This document shows, one piece after another, positions 25,893-35,340 of a stretch of 64,000 bases of DNA. Position 1 is the stretch's first letter. The number at the start of each line of letters is the position of its first letter. A model generated the notes under the pieces. The model worked only from the letters and a program-made list of their open reading frames with translations, ran no database searches and was not told where the DNA came from. The translations under genes were made by a program, and so were the position numbers. This DNA comes from Protoeuglena noctilucae. Taxonomy: Eukaryota > Chlorophyta > Pedinophyceae > Marsupiomonadales > Marsupiomonadaceae. The stretch spans positions 248,001 through 312,000 of the forward strand of contig OY253671.1 of assembly GCA_958009085.1 (NCBI GenBank), in the 5' to 3' direction.

Positions 25893-26498
25893 GTCCATCA
25901 ACTCTCAGCTCGGACTGCTGCGGCGCTGCCTAGCACGCGGGCAAAGCGAGCTTGGCGGTCGCGGAATGCAGCATCCAAGTGCGCCTCTCCCTGCTTTGAC
26001 CTCCCCCAAGAAACGCCAGAACGCGTTGCCCGATTCTGTCTCCATATCTGCTTGCTGACCTGCGTCGCTACCTGTGGCATGGGTGCTGTCCTTGCGAAGC
26101 GTGGGCGGCGACCTGCGGTGGTGGTTGATGGAGCGAAGGTAGAAATGGCCACGGGCTGCGCGCAGCTGGCAAAGCGCTGCGCAGTGCGCGGACAACAGAC
26201 AGCGGATCGCAGGCAGGGTGAACGCTTGGGTTGTAAGGGCGCGGCAGTCCCCCACGCTGCCACCAGACGCCACCCTTGGCTGTCCCACCCCCGCCCCACC
26301 GCATGCCTGATGGCACCTTTTGCAGCCAGCCAGCCCCGGCCCCACATTCACGCCCGACACGCCGAGCCCGCGGAAGCGACGTCGATGCCTTGGTCTGGCT
26401 CCTTGACGCGTTGCGTCCATCGATGCAGCACCGCCTCTGCCACCAACGCAGACAAAGGTCACCAGCCCAGCCACACTGCCCCCGCGCGTGTCACCCCC
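25893..26498. other. Convergent intergenic region
   Basis: About 600 bp between the TGA of the PYROXD2-like gene and the TGA of the CLASRP-like gene on the other strand. Open frames on both strands show no family resemblance or phase-consistent splicing. I see 3' UTR sequence and nothing more. Confidence 0.55.
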
Positions 26499-29113
26499 TC
26501 AGCGGCCCCGGCTCCGTCCCTCTCTATCCCTTTCCCGCTCCCTGCCCCCGTCGCGGTCCCGAAAGTCGACCCTCTCCCAACGCTCGCGACTGCCCCCACG
26601 CCCCTCGATGCTCCAGTCCCGGCGAGGCCTCTCGTACCCTCCGCCGCGCGAGCCGCCCGTATCGGGGCCCTCTCGACCGCCGCGATCGTATCTGCTTCCC
26701 CGATGGGGCGATGGAGACCGGGGCCGGGTGCGACTGGGGGAACGCGATCGCGACCTTGATCGAGACCGCGGTCGCCGCTGAGTAGGACCTCCCGGCTGGG
26801 CGTGGCGACCCGAGCCGGCGCCCCTGTCTGCGCCAAAGACGTGCCCATGCGCATCGACAAAGGTGCTGTCGGGCCCGGACCCTGACGGCGGGCCCCGCCT
26901 GACCGGCACGGCGCCGCCCCGTGACTCCTGTGCCCGCTCCTGGGGCCTCTCCGCGCCCATGGACCGCGACAGCCGGTTGCGGGCGTCCATCTCCTGCGTA
27001 AGAGGAACACAGAGACGCGGCGTCCGTGGCAGGTCGCATGTGCACCATGCGACAGCACCTGCACCTGTCTGCACCCGCATAGTACGTCCATGGCCCTGAG
27101 AACAGTACAGCCAGACACCTGAGCCGCCAAGGACTCCTTCTGCATCTTCTTCGCAGCGTCCTCCGCCTCCTGCTTGCTCAGCTGGGCCTTCATCAGCCTG
27201 CGAGCGACGGACCTTGCGCTCACACCCTCGCTCCTCACGCCCAGGCCGAGCGCAGCCAAGTCGCCGCGGCGCATACTCACCTCTGTAGTCGCTCGCGGGC
27301 GGACTCTGGCTTTTCCGCCGGCTTGGCCATGTCCCGGCGGAGCTGCTCGGCGCGTTTCAGACGGTCCACTGCTCGCTCGCGGCGGCGACGCTCTTCATCG
27401 GGATCCGCGGCCTCCGCGATGATGCCCGCCCGACGGCGCATCTCGGGATCCATCAGCTGCGCGGCGTCGGGGGCCGGGGCCGAGCGGGGCTGCGGGGGCG
27501 GCAACGTGGTTCGCAGTCCATGCACCCGACCGCGCAGGCCAGGCTTGCTGGCCATCGCAAGCGCCGCCGTATGCGCCCTGCGATGTCGTACACTCCATCT
27601 GCGCCATCTGTCTCGCGCCGCCCCGCCGCACCTCCTCTGCCCGGACGGGGATATCGTCGATGCCGCCGCGGCCATGCGTGGGACTGCCGCGCCTCGGCGG
27701 CTGCCGCGCCCCGCCTCTCGCATCCGGCGCGGACGCGCGCGTGGGCGGTTGCAGCCCTCCCTGCCCCTGCACAGAGCCGCAAGGAACGCTCCTCGTGAAC
27801 ACGGCGGCTTGCAACGCAAAGCGCACCGTGCCGCGCTGGCATGACACCCGCCACAACGCGCACCTTCATGCGTGCGTTGCGGTTCTTCCACTGCTTGTTG
27901 GACCACCGCGTCCGCCGCACGACAAACATGCTCCCGAGCTCCTTCTCTTCTGCCTCTTCCGCCTGTTGCAGCCTGTCCACGAAATTGTCGACACCAAACA
28001 TGTCGAGCGCTACGTGCTCCATGCCCTCCTCCTCCAGCGCCGCCGTGGCCTCGTCTGCGGACACCAGCGAGCGGTGCGTGGCCAGGCTGGACAGAGGGCG
28101 ATCCAAAGAGCTGCTAAATAATCTCCCAGCCCAAGTCACCTTCTGCCCCGACCTGCACTGGGGCGGCGTCCGCGTCGTCCACGTCGTCCCCGCCCCTGCC
28201 GTAGTCCATGGGCACGGCCGAGAACTGGCCCTGACTAGCGCTGCCCGGGCCCATCCCCGGCAACGTCAGGCCGTGGGCCTTGGCAGCCAGGCTCTGCACT
28301 CGGAAGCGCATGTCCACGTTGACTTTCTCCGCCTGCTCAATGCCCTCCTCGTCGGAGACCTTCTGCTGCAGGAGTCTGCGGCGAAAGGGGAGGCGCGGGG
28401 CGTTCAGACGGCCGGCCCCAGGGGTGCTCGCCACGCACCCTGCCCCTGCGCACCGGACGAGGTCCCGGTAAGACTCAAACGCCAGCTCCTCCTCCGCATC
28501 CGCATCAACGTTGGCCTTGGCCGCCTGGATGACGCGGCTGTCCGGCTCGCGGTAAAAATCGAGCAGGTTTCTGCAGGCACGATCGCGATCCCAGGGCCGT
28601 CGCGCGCGGCGCCCGTCGGGCCCCCGCCGCTGCCTGCGCTTCGCAGACATATCGTAGAGACGCTCACCGGCAATCATACTTGTCCAGCGTAACCTGGGAG
28701 TCGGCCAGCCACGGGATCAGCGACTCGCCCTGCTCGGTCCTCCGGTGCATCTCGTCGCTCTTGATCAGCTGCTCGGACACCAAGGAAGCTGGTCTTGCGA
28801 CGCACAACCCTGCAGATGCCGATCGGGCGCCGAGGCATGGCCCTGCGGCACGGGCAGGTTCCACGCACCTTGCAGCTCATGCCGTCCACGCGAATGGCGA
28901 AGATGTTCAGGTCAGAGGTCGCTTCGACGGCTCTCAACTCAAACCTGCGACGGGGGCCCTGGGAACCCCTTCCATGTTTCCGGCCGGCGGCGGCGCAAAG
29001 TGGCGAGGCTTGGCACCGCCGGCATCGCACTTGCGCTCGCGTTTGGATTGATTTTCCTTCGCGCGCTGCTTCATCGCGGCCATGATGGCCCGATGCTCCT
29101 GGTAATAGCTCAT
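26499..29113 (-). CDS. CLASRP: CLASRP-like splicing regulator (SWAP-N / DRY-EERY domain, Arg-Ser-rich tail)
   Basis: Nuclear SR-related protein of the CLASRP / suppressor-of-white-apricot N-terminal family, expected to influence splice-site choice. Exons on the minus strand: 29113-29031, 28944-28869, 28768-28668, 28570-28454, 28375-28140, 28054-27864, 27766-27632, 27489-27281, 27197-27119, 26993-26499; 573 residues. Residues ~55-125 carry the signature: LIPWLADSQVTLDKYDCRNL, then FYREP and the EERY-like EELAFESYRDLV. A second conserved block reads DMFGVDNFVDRLQQAEEAEE and is followed by a basic segment. The last exon is rich in RS, RD and GR dipeptides, typical of nuclear-speckle proteins. 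Exon 5 stays open for a few codons past 28140 and ends in TAG at 28114; I splice earlier because the next exon continues the CLASRP similarity. The start Met at 29113 is inferred; the reading frame is open a little further upstream. Confidence 0.84.
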
Positions 29114-29358
29114 GGCGGCCTGCAAAGATCGCGACGGGGCCAGCGAGAGCGTCTGCGCGGTTGGCGCTCTGATGCCTCGCAGCCTGGCAGCCAGATGACG
29201 TTCCTCTTGCCACTGACGATTCAAAGAATGGATACGCACCAACCCAGTGAATAACTGATGGAACACCTGCCCGCCTGAAACAGATCAGGTCTGACGGCGT
29301 CGGCGGACTGGCGCCGCACATCCCACTGCTACAGCAGACACCCAGTGCACGGGTGCTG

Positions 29359-30320
29359 TCAGCGGTTGACGAAGTTGATGAGGAGCAAGAAGACCACGCA
29401 AAGCACGATCGCGTTCCACAAGAAGGACTGCACAGCACCCATCATCAGCCCCCGGACAGCCTCGCCCATCATGACCTTCTCCTTGTCGGAGAGGTTGGTG
29501 CCATCAAACAGCGCCGACTGGATCTGCATCGTGTGGACAGAGCATGGAGGTGCTGGACAAAGGAGAGCATATCCTGCGTTTGATGGCTACCAACACTCCA
29601 GCAGGTGCACAGCCGGTCTCGCCTTCTCAGGCTCCTCCTCGGCCGCTTTCACGGCGCCCGTCGCCACGTCCAGGCCGCAGATGTCCCTCAGCGCCGCCTC
29701 GTGGACCCGGACGTCGTCGAACTCACGCAGACCGCCACCACGGCGCCGCCACTTCCACAGCTGGGCGCAGGCGGCGCAGGACAGGTCGGTGACACGCCCG
29801 TGGGGACCTGCACCCTGGGCTCGCCCCGTCAGCTCACCTGCAGCAAGGCGCTCTTGGCCGCCTCCGTCGCGCTCCCCGACACGTCGGCCGTTTCGGCGTT
29901 CCTCATGGCCGCCTGCAGCGCTGCCACCATCTGCTCCCTCTCCTCTCTCTCATGCCCCTCCGCCAGGGGCATCTTTTCCAAAAACAGGAGAGCCTCCTGC
30001 CCCGGAACCTCCACGCCGCTGAGCTCTGGGTGCGTAGTGCGCATCGGGGACATATGTGCAGGGCTGGCGCAGAGACGCATCTGGAGAGCGCACGCAACTT
30101 TCGCAACATGCACTCGGATAACGCAGGCACCTCGAAGGAGATCACGGAGCTCCACCACGCTCGATTGGCTCCCTGATGCAGCGCGCCGGGAAGTCAACTG
30201 GCTCCGACCTGGCACCGATGACACGCGTGCCGAGAAAGGAAGCGGCGACCGCAGTGGGTGGGCACATCGCCTCGCTGCCCGCGCGATGGGGGCCCCTAAT
30301 GGGGCACACGCAAACCCCAT
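29359..30320 (-). CDS. Uncharacterised small tail-anchored protein
   Basis: No family recognised. Exons on the minus strand: ~30320-30131, 30025-29838, 29760-29623, 29523-29359; about 227 residues if the ATG at 30320 is the start, which is uncertain because the frame remains open upstream. The N-terminus is Arg/Ser/Ala-rich. The middle is helical and charged (HEREEREQMVAALQAAMRNA), followed by a basic patch KWRRRGGG and an acidic segment ending EEEPEK. The last 20 or so residues form one hydrophobic helix (WNAIVLCVVFLLLINFVNR) directly before the stop. This layout suggests a tail-anchored membrane protein with its bulk in the cytosol. The third intron has a GC donor (from 29622). The gene is divergent from the PAS-like plastid gene, 329 bp away. 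Confidence 0.55.
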
Positions 30321-30649
30321 CCTCTCACGGCCCTGTTGCGATCCCTGGCATCGGCGACGGGGCACAATCGGCAGCTGTGGTCTCACTTGCCAACTCGCAG
30401 TGATGGCCAGCGAATCCACGCGCACAGCCCCCCTCTGACGTTGGCAAGTGAGCCAGTCTGAGTTTCGCAGCGTATAAGCAAAACCCCAGCGACCGCCGCC
30501 TCGCGAGCCAAGGACCGAGGACTGAGCGCTCTGTAGGAACCATCGATCACAGACCATACGCGGGAGGCGTGGATGTACGCACATCTCTCGCTCTCAAGTT
30601 GAGCCGGACTTCTCCATCGTACTCCCGACACTGTCCTTTCCGTTCTAGT
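30321..30649. promoter_or_regulatory. Divergent promoter region, tail-anchored protein / PAS-like plastid protein
   Basis: About 330 bp between two oppositely oriented start codons. Any promoter for either gene should be here; no specific element recognised. Confidence 0.4.
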
Positions 30650-31888
30650 ATGGCGGCGTCGTCCGTGTCGATGCGAGCCTGCGCGGGCGCAGCAGCGCGG
30701 CATCACTGCAGTCCCCGTACGGCCACGATGAGGGGGCGTCCCGCCGCCCCGCGCTGCACCGTGGCCTTCGCTGCGAAGAAGGGCAAGAAGGCAAGTGTCT
30801 GTGCTTGACAGCTCACCTGTCGCGGCCACCCAGTGAGAGATCTCGGCCTCACCGAGGCGCTCGCCCCGTTCCCCAGAGGGGAGGCACGGTGGCGATCCCG
30901 AAGTCGGGAGCCTCGGCGAGGCCACCCTACGAGAACGCTGCTGCCATCATGGCGACGCTGCTTCTGGTGGAATCCTTCAAGGTACGCAGCGCCCTTGCTG
31001 AGTGCGTGGGAGTGAACTAGACACCCCGGGCAGTATGTCACCGATGCCCGACGCAGAGGGTAGTGGGCCGCATCATTCACCCGTCGGTGGAGGATGTGGA
31101 GATCACGGACGCGGCCAAGGCCCTGTACACGGCGCCCTTTGCGCTGGTCAGCCTGGACGAAGTGGGGCGGGTGGCGTACGCGAACGAGCCGGCGCAGGCG
31201 AGGTCGAATGGGAGCGGGCGGCGTTGCGGGCCGCAAGGCGCACGGCGCGCGAGGAGATGGCGTGCCCGGCTCTCGCTCGCAGCGCGCATTGGGCAAGGAC
31301 TGGGGAGGGCTGGCGGGGGCCCCCGTGGCTGGCTTGAGCGCGGAGGCCCTGGGGCTGCCGGAGGGCAGTCACGTAGAGGGAAAGGATGTGCCGTGCGGGG
31401 CAACGAAGCTCCTTGGCGCGACGGCGTGGGACGTGCAGTCGCCCGCGGGCGGCAGCGTGGGTCTGGGCGTTGTGTTCGAGGCGTGGGAGGTGGACGGGGT
31501 GACGGTGCGGGCAGTCGCCGAGGAGGAGCCGGCAAACGAGAAGGTTTCGGCTGCGGACCCGGTGACTGGCGGGGAGCATTTCCTAATTGGCCTGATTTGG
31601 GTGGGCAGGCTTGACGACCACGGTCATGTTGCGGTCCTGGCCGCAGGGGGAGCTCGAGGAGGCGAGGGCGGCGGTCGAGAGGCTTGCCAGCGCAGTGAGG
31701 GAGCTGAAGGAGGGCCAGGGCATGTCGAACAGCAGTCCTGAGGTGAGCAGCGTGGGCTGGCAGCGGTCTTGGCAGCGGTCCAAGGTTCCGTTATCGAGCC
31801 GATGGTTCGCCTCTGCGTGCAGGTTCGTGAGGCTGTGCAGGAGCTGCTCGCCGCCAAGGAGAGGCTGGCGGCCTTGGAAGGGCAGTGA
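30650..31888 (+). CDS. Plastid-targeted protein with a PAS-like segment and C-terminal coiled coil
   Basis: Exons: 30650-30790, 30877-30981, 31057-31197, 31283-31543, 31647-31742, 31823-31888; 269 residues. Introns 1 and 3 have GC donors, intron 1 being the full AG|GCAAGT. The first ~45 residues are rich in Ala, Ser and Arg and lack acids (start MAASSVSMRACAG), a good chloroplast transit peptide. Residues ~112-135 read ALVSLDEVGRVAYANEPAQ, the beta1-beta2-alphaA pattern of a PAS domain, where a ligand or flavin pocket forms in the family. A beta-rich segment follows (GLGVVFEAWEVDGVTVRAVA), then a charged helix ending KERLAALEGQ. I do not recognise an orthologue by name. The PAS call rests on pattern and has no obvious flavin-binding Cys motif (NCRFLQ). 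It is a sensory, assembly or regulatory protein by inference only. Confidence 0.6.
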
Positions 31889-32032
31889 CACAGCCAGCGA
31901 CACTGGCGTTTTGGCGTCACCGCGGCCCCGCGGGTCCAAAGGGGCCGCGTGGACCGCCGTTGCCCGCAATCGTGGCGTTTGAAAGTCGCTTCGCCGTTGG
32001 GCCTCGCCTCCAACGCGTTTACCATCCAAGCG

Positions 32033-34308
32033 ATGCGGCTCGTCTTCGCCGCGCTCGCTGCGACCGCGGCGCTCGTCGGCGTCGGTGAGGGCACGCTCAA
32101 ACCGGTATTCGTCGCGATCGGCAGCCCATATTGGCTCCCAGCTAGCCACTCGCTGCCCCGCGGCTCGGCGGCAGGCCCGGCACCCGATCGCGGGCTAGCG
32201 GGCTCGCTGCGCCGCGTCCGGCAACTCATGGGGCGTCGCTCGTCGTTGATACCGCAGGCGTGTGCGCGGCGGAGCAGGGGACCGTTCTCTCGCTCGTGCA
32301 AGACCGCCTCCGCGGCCTGAGTCAGATCGAGCAGGCGTCCCAGGAGGGCTGTTCGAACCAGGCCAACCAGGCCGTCATCATCAACGGCTGCGAGTGCCCG
32401 GCCATCATCCAACAGCTCAATCAGGGCAACTGCACGCCGCCCCAGCTCGGAGGCCTCACGGTCGCGCAGATCAGCAACCAGCTCAACCAGGCCTCCGCCC
32501 TCGGCCCCTGCGCCCAAGCCATCCAGCAAGCCAACCAGGCCGGCGGGTGCTCGAACCGCTGTGCGGGTGCAGGCAATCAAGCCAACCAGGCCGTCCTCGT
32601 GCGCCCTTGCGTCAACGGCGTCCCGGGGGCCCCCACGGCAGTGGGCGGCGGCAGCGTGCTTCAGGCCAATCAGGGCGGAGGCGGTGGTAACAACTAACTG
32701 AACCAGGTGAGGCTTGCATCGACATGCACTTGCATCGCAGAGGGTCGCTCTGTTCTCACCAGCCCCTTCTCTGCCTCACCCGCAGGCGGCCAACGGCGGC
32801 GGGTCCATTTTGCAGGCCAACCAGGGAGGCGGCGGGGGCAACCAGCTGAACCAGGTGAGACATGGCATGACGCGAGACGGGAGCGCGGTGGGCGCGGCTG
32901 GTCTGTGACGCGAGTTGAGTGCTGCAATGCAGGCGGCCGGCGGAGGCTTTGGCGGGATTTTGCAGGCCAATCAGGGAGGCGGTGGTGGCAACCAGCTAAA
33001 CCAGGCAAGGCTCGTTTGGAGTAGCATGCGGTGGCAGCAGCAGCGGTGGTGGCCTTTTGCGCTGAACAGCTGGTGCTTGCTCGCAGGCGGCCGGCGGTGG
33101 CAACGGCAGCATCTTGCAAGCCAACCAGGGCTCCAACGGAGGCCGCGGCAACCAGGCCAATCAGGTGAGCGTCGGGAGGTTTCCATTCGACACACGCAGC
33201 GGCACTTGCAGCACCGGCCATCTCACCCGCCAATTCTTTGGCTTGCCCGCAGGCGGCCAACGGCGGTGGGTCGATTCTTCAGGCGAATCAGGGAGGCGGC
33301 GGGGGCAACCAGCTGAACCAGGCAAGGCTCGTTTGGAGTAGCATGCGGTGGCAGCAGCAGCGGTGGTGGCCTTTTGCGCTGAACAGCTGGTGCTTGCTCG
33401 CAGGCGGCCAGCGGTGGCAACGGCAGCATCTTGCAAGCCAACCAGGGCTCCAACGGAGGTCGTGGCAACCAGGCCAACCAGGTGAGCGTCGACAGGGTCC
33501 ACATTCCTCCCCAAAATTCCTTTTGAGAGGCGCAGCAGCACTTGCAGCACCGGCCATCTCACCCGCCAGTTCTTTGGCTTGCCCGCAGGCGGCCGGCGGT
33601 GGCAACGGCAGCATTCTGCAGGCTAACCAGGGAGGCGGCGCTGGAAACCAGGCCAACCAGGCAAGGCTTGCCCCGACATGCACTCGCACTGCAGGCGGGC
33701 GCTCCCTTCTCACCGGCACCTTCTCTGGCTTACCCGCAGGCGGCCAACGGTGGTGGCTCAGTACTCCAAGCAAATCAATCTGCCGGCCTCTCGTGCCCCA
33801 GTCAGGTGCGTGTGGGACGCGCAACAGCCCGACTTGGCAACAATTTGACTTGGCACCTCTGGGCTTCACCTGATCCCTCGCACCACGGTCACGCCCCCGC
33901 AGAGGGACATCGTGGACAAGTGCAACTCGTGGTGCGGGTACGCCCCCTTCTGCCCCCAACCGTGCTGCGACCTCCTCGGCAAGGGCGGCAACTGCGGCAG
34001 GCAGTTCAACCCGGCCCAGCTGTCGGGCTTCTGCTACGACGTGTACTACTCTGGCGTGAACGAGGCCGACTTCCCCAGGGAGTGCTGCACGCAGCCCGGC
34101 ATCTCCCTCAGAGGCAGCGTGAGTGCCACCGGCCGCCCCTGCCGCATGCGCCCGGACCCAGCAGGGGCCCCGCTGCACAGATCAAGCCGCTCCACGCCTG
34201 CAGGTCCAGGACTGCGGGCGCTGCCTGCAAGGCGGTGGTGGCGCAGTGCAGCAGGCCAACCAAGCTGTCGGTGACAACGGTCGCGGTCGTGGGAGGAAGC
34301 ATGACTAG
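32033..34308 (+). CDS. Secreted Gly/Asn/Gln-rich repeat protein with a Cys-rich C-terminal domain
   Basis: No family recognised. Exons: 32033-32084, 32258-32706, 32786-32854, 32933-33004, 33087-33164, 33253-33321, 33404-33481, 33589-33660, 33740-33805, 33903-34118, 34204-34308. Exon 1 is a signal peptide (MRLVFAALAATAALVGVG). Exon 2 has several QANQ/QLNQ motifs and Cys. Exons 3-9 each encode one 22-26 residue repeat of the type AANGGGSILQANQGGGGGNQ. Exon 10 has many Cys (CNSWCGYAPFCPQPCCDLLG). Exon 11 ends QQANQAVGDNGRGRGRKHD. All repeat exons are phase 0 and a multiple of three. In this model a TAA at 32695-32697 is in frame, 9 bases before the donor of exon 2; if used, the product ends after ~150 residues. 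An alternative phase-0 donor at 32656 would remove it. The composition suggests an extracellular matrix, wall or prion-like aggregating protein; that is inference. Confidence 0.7.
32933..33588 (+). repeat. Tandem duplication of a two-exon unit
   Basis: Unit 1 (32933-33252) and unit 2 (33253-33588) each contain a short repeat exon, its intron, a second repeat exon and its intron. The intron at 33005-33086 is nearly identical to that at 33322-33403, and the introns ending at 33252 and 33588 also match over their 3' halves. Near identity of introns shows the duplication is recent or kept uniform by gene conversion. Confidence 0.9.
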
Positions 34309-34324
34309 GCCTTCTGGAGCCTAG

Positions 34325-34994
34325 CTAGGGCTTCAGCCTGCGGATAAACTCCCGCACGCTCTCGCTCGCCTCCAACTTGTCTGGCATGTGAGGCACTAGT
34401 GCGCCCTCCGGCACGGCGCCGTCCAGCCTGCGCGGGCCACCGGGCTCCGAGGGCAATGAGCTGCTGCGTCTTCATTTGCGTGCGTTTGAGTTGCAAGCAA
34501 TGCGCAGCTTGAGTTGAAAGCGGTGTGCAGTTGCAGTCACCAGTGCGGCGCGGGCTCTCCGGCGTGAAGCAGTGGCCTGCCCAGCCTCTGGCAGTTGGAC
34601 ACGATGCGCCTGCGCAGGCGAGGTGGGGTCGCTGATTGCCGTTGGGCGTGCCAGGCTAACCGCCGCGCGCAGCAGAGTGCGCCCCTCACCTCAGCGTCAG
34701 GGGCTCGGCGAGTCCCACGTCCTGGGGCGGAAACAACGCCAACCCCGCGTACGAGACCCCACGGAGCAGGACTGCTCGGTCGAGCGCGATGTGGCGGCTG
34801 AAGGCGCCCTCGCCCGCTCGCAGGGCGCCCGTCGGGGACGCCACATTCACCGTGATGCCGCGGTCGTCCAGACAGGCGGCCAGGGCGTTTGCGGAGGGCA
34901 CGCTGCCATCGTCGGCTAACACGATAAGAACGGAGGGCCGGGGGCTCTCTCCCAGGATGTCTCGCGCCTCCAGACGGCGGTAGGAAAGCCCCAT
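34325..34994 (-). CDS. Small protein of unknown function, weakly DJ-1/PfpI-like at its N-terminus
   Basis: Exons 34994-34690 and 34460-34325 on the minus strand; 146 residues. The opening beta-alpha-beta pattern (VLIVLADDGSVPSANALAAC, then GITVNVASPTG) recalls the first strands of DJ-1/PfpI proteins, and the end SESVREFIRRLKP resembles their last helix. The part that would hold the nucleophilic Cys elbow is absent, so it is either a degenerate or short relative, has a missed exon in 34461-34689, or belongs elsewhere. The frame stays open upstream of the chosen ATG to about 35315 without another ATG. The stop lies only 16 bp from the stop of the convergent repeat-protein gene. Confidence 0.42.
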
Positions 34995-35340
34995 CACTCC
35001 GGTCCCAGCCGCACTCGGTCGCGTGAGTGCGTAACCGCGACGCTTCCGTTCCCGTTGAAAGTGAATAATGAAATTGATTTCAAGTGCACGATGAACGGCA
35101 GCGAAAGACTCTCGGGGGCGCGCACGGGCTGGCTGCAGTGTGCTCGCTGCGCTGCGAAGCGCGCGTCCGAAACGAGCGCAGGATCGCCGGCAAATGACGA
35201 CTTGCAGTGCTCTCTGCGCTGCGGAGACGCGCGCGAATCGCGGCAAGCGAGGAGAGCGTCTAAGAGAGATGCGGGCAGCTGCCACGCACGTGGCGAGACA
35301 GCATCGCAGGGCCACATCCGCGGCTCGAAATGTGGTGCCC
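34995..35340. promoter_or_regulatory. Intergenic region upstream of the small DJ-1-like gene
   Basis: About 350 bp between the ATG at 34994 and the UBA3 stop at 35341, both on the minus strand. It should hold the UBA3 3' UTR and the promoter of the small gene. An open frame crosses it but lacks an ATG. Confidence 0.35.

Noticed and set aside
25898-26474. Open frames of 150-190 codons on the minus strand between PYROXD2 and CLASRP
   Set aside because: No start context, family pattern or splice continuity; composition matches random GC-rich frames.
28114-28139. TAG at 28114 as the end of the CLASRP-like protein, giving a 212-residue form
   Set aside because: A good GTGACT donor lies just before it, and the next exon continues CLASRP similarity in phase.
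32695-32697. Alternative genetic code with TAA as Gln, as in some ulvophyte algae
   Set aside because: In those codes TAG is reassigned together with TAA, but TAG ends dynein, UBA3, NAA30 and ARFGAP exactly at the conserved C-termini. One TAA is too little evidence.
32786-33805. CRISPR-like or satellite array
   Set aside because: The repeats are coding exons with splice sites, not identical short repeats separated by unique spacers.
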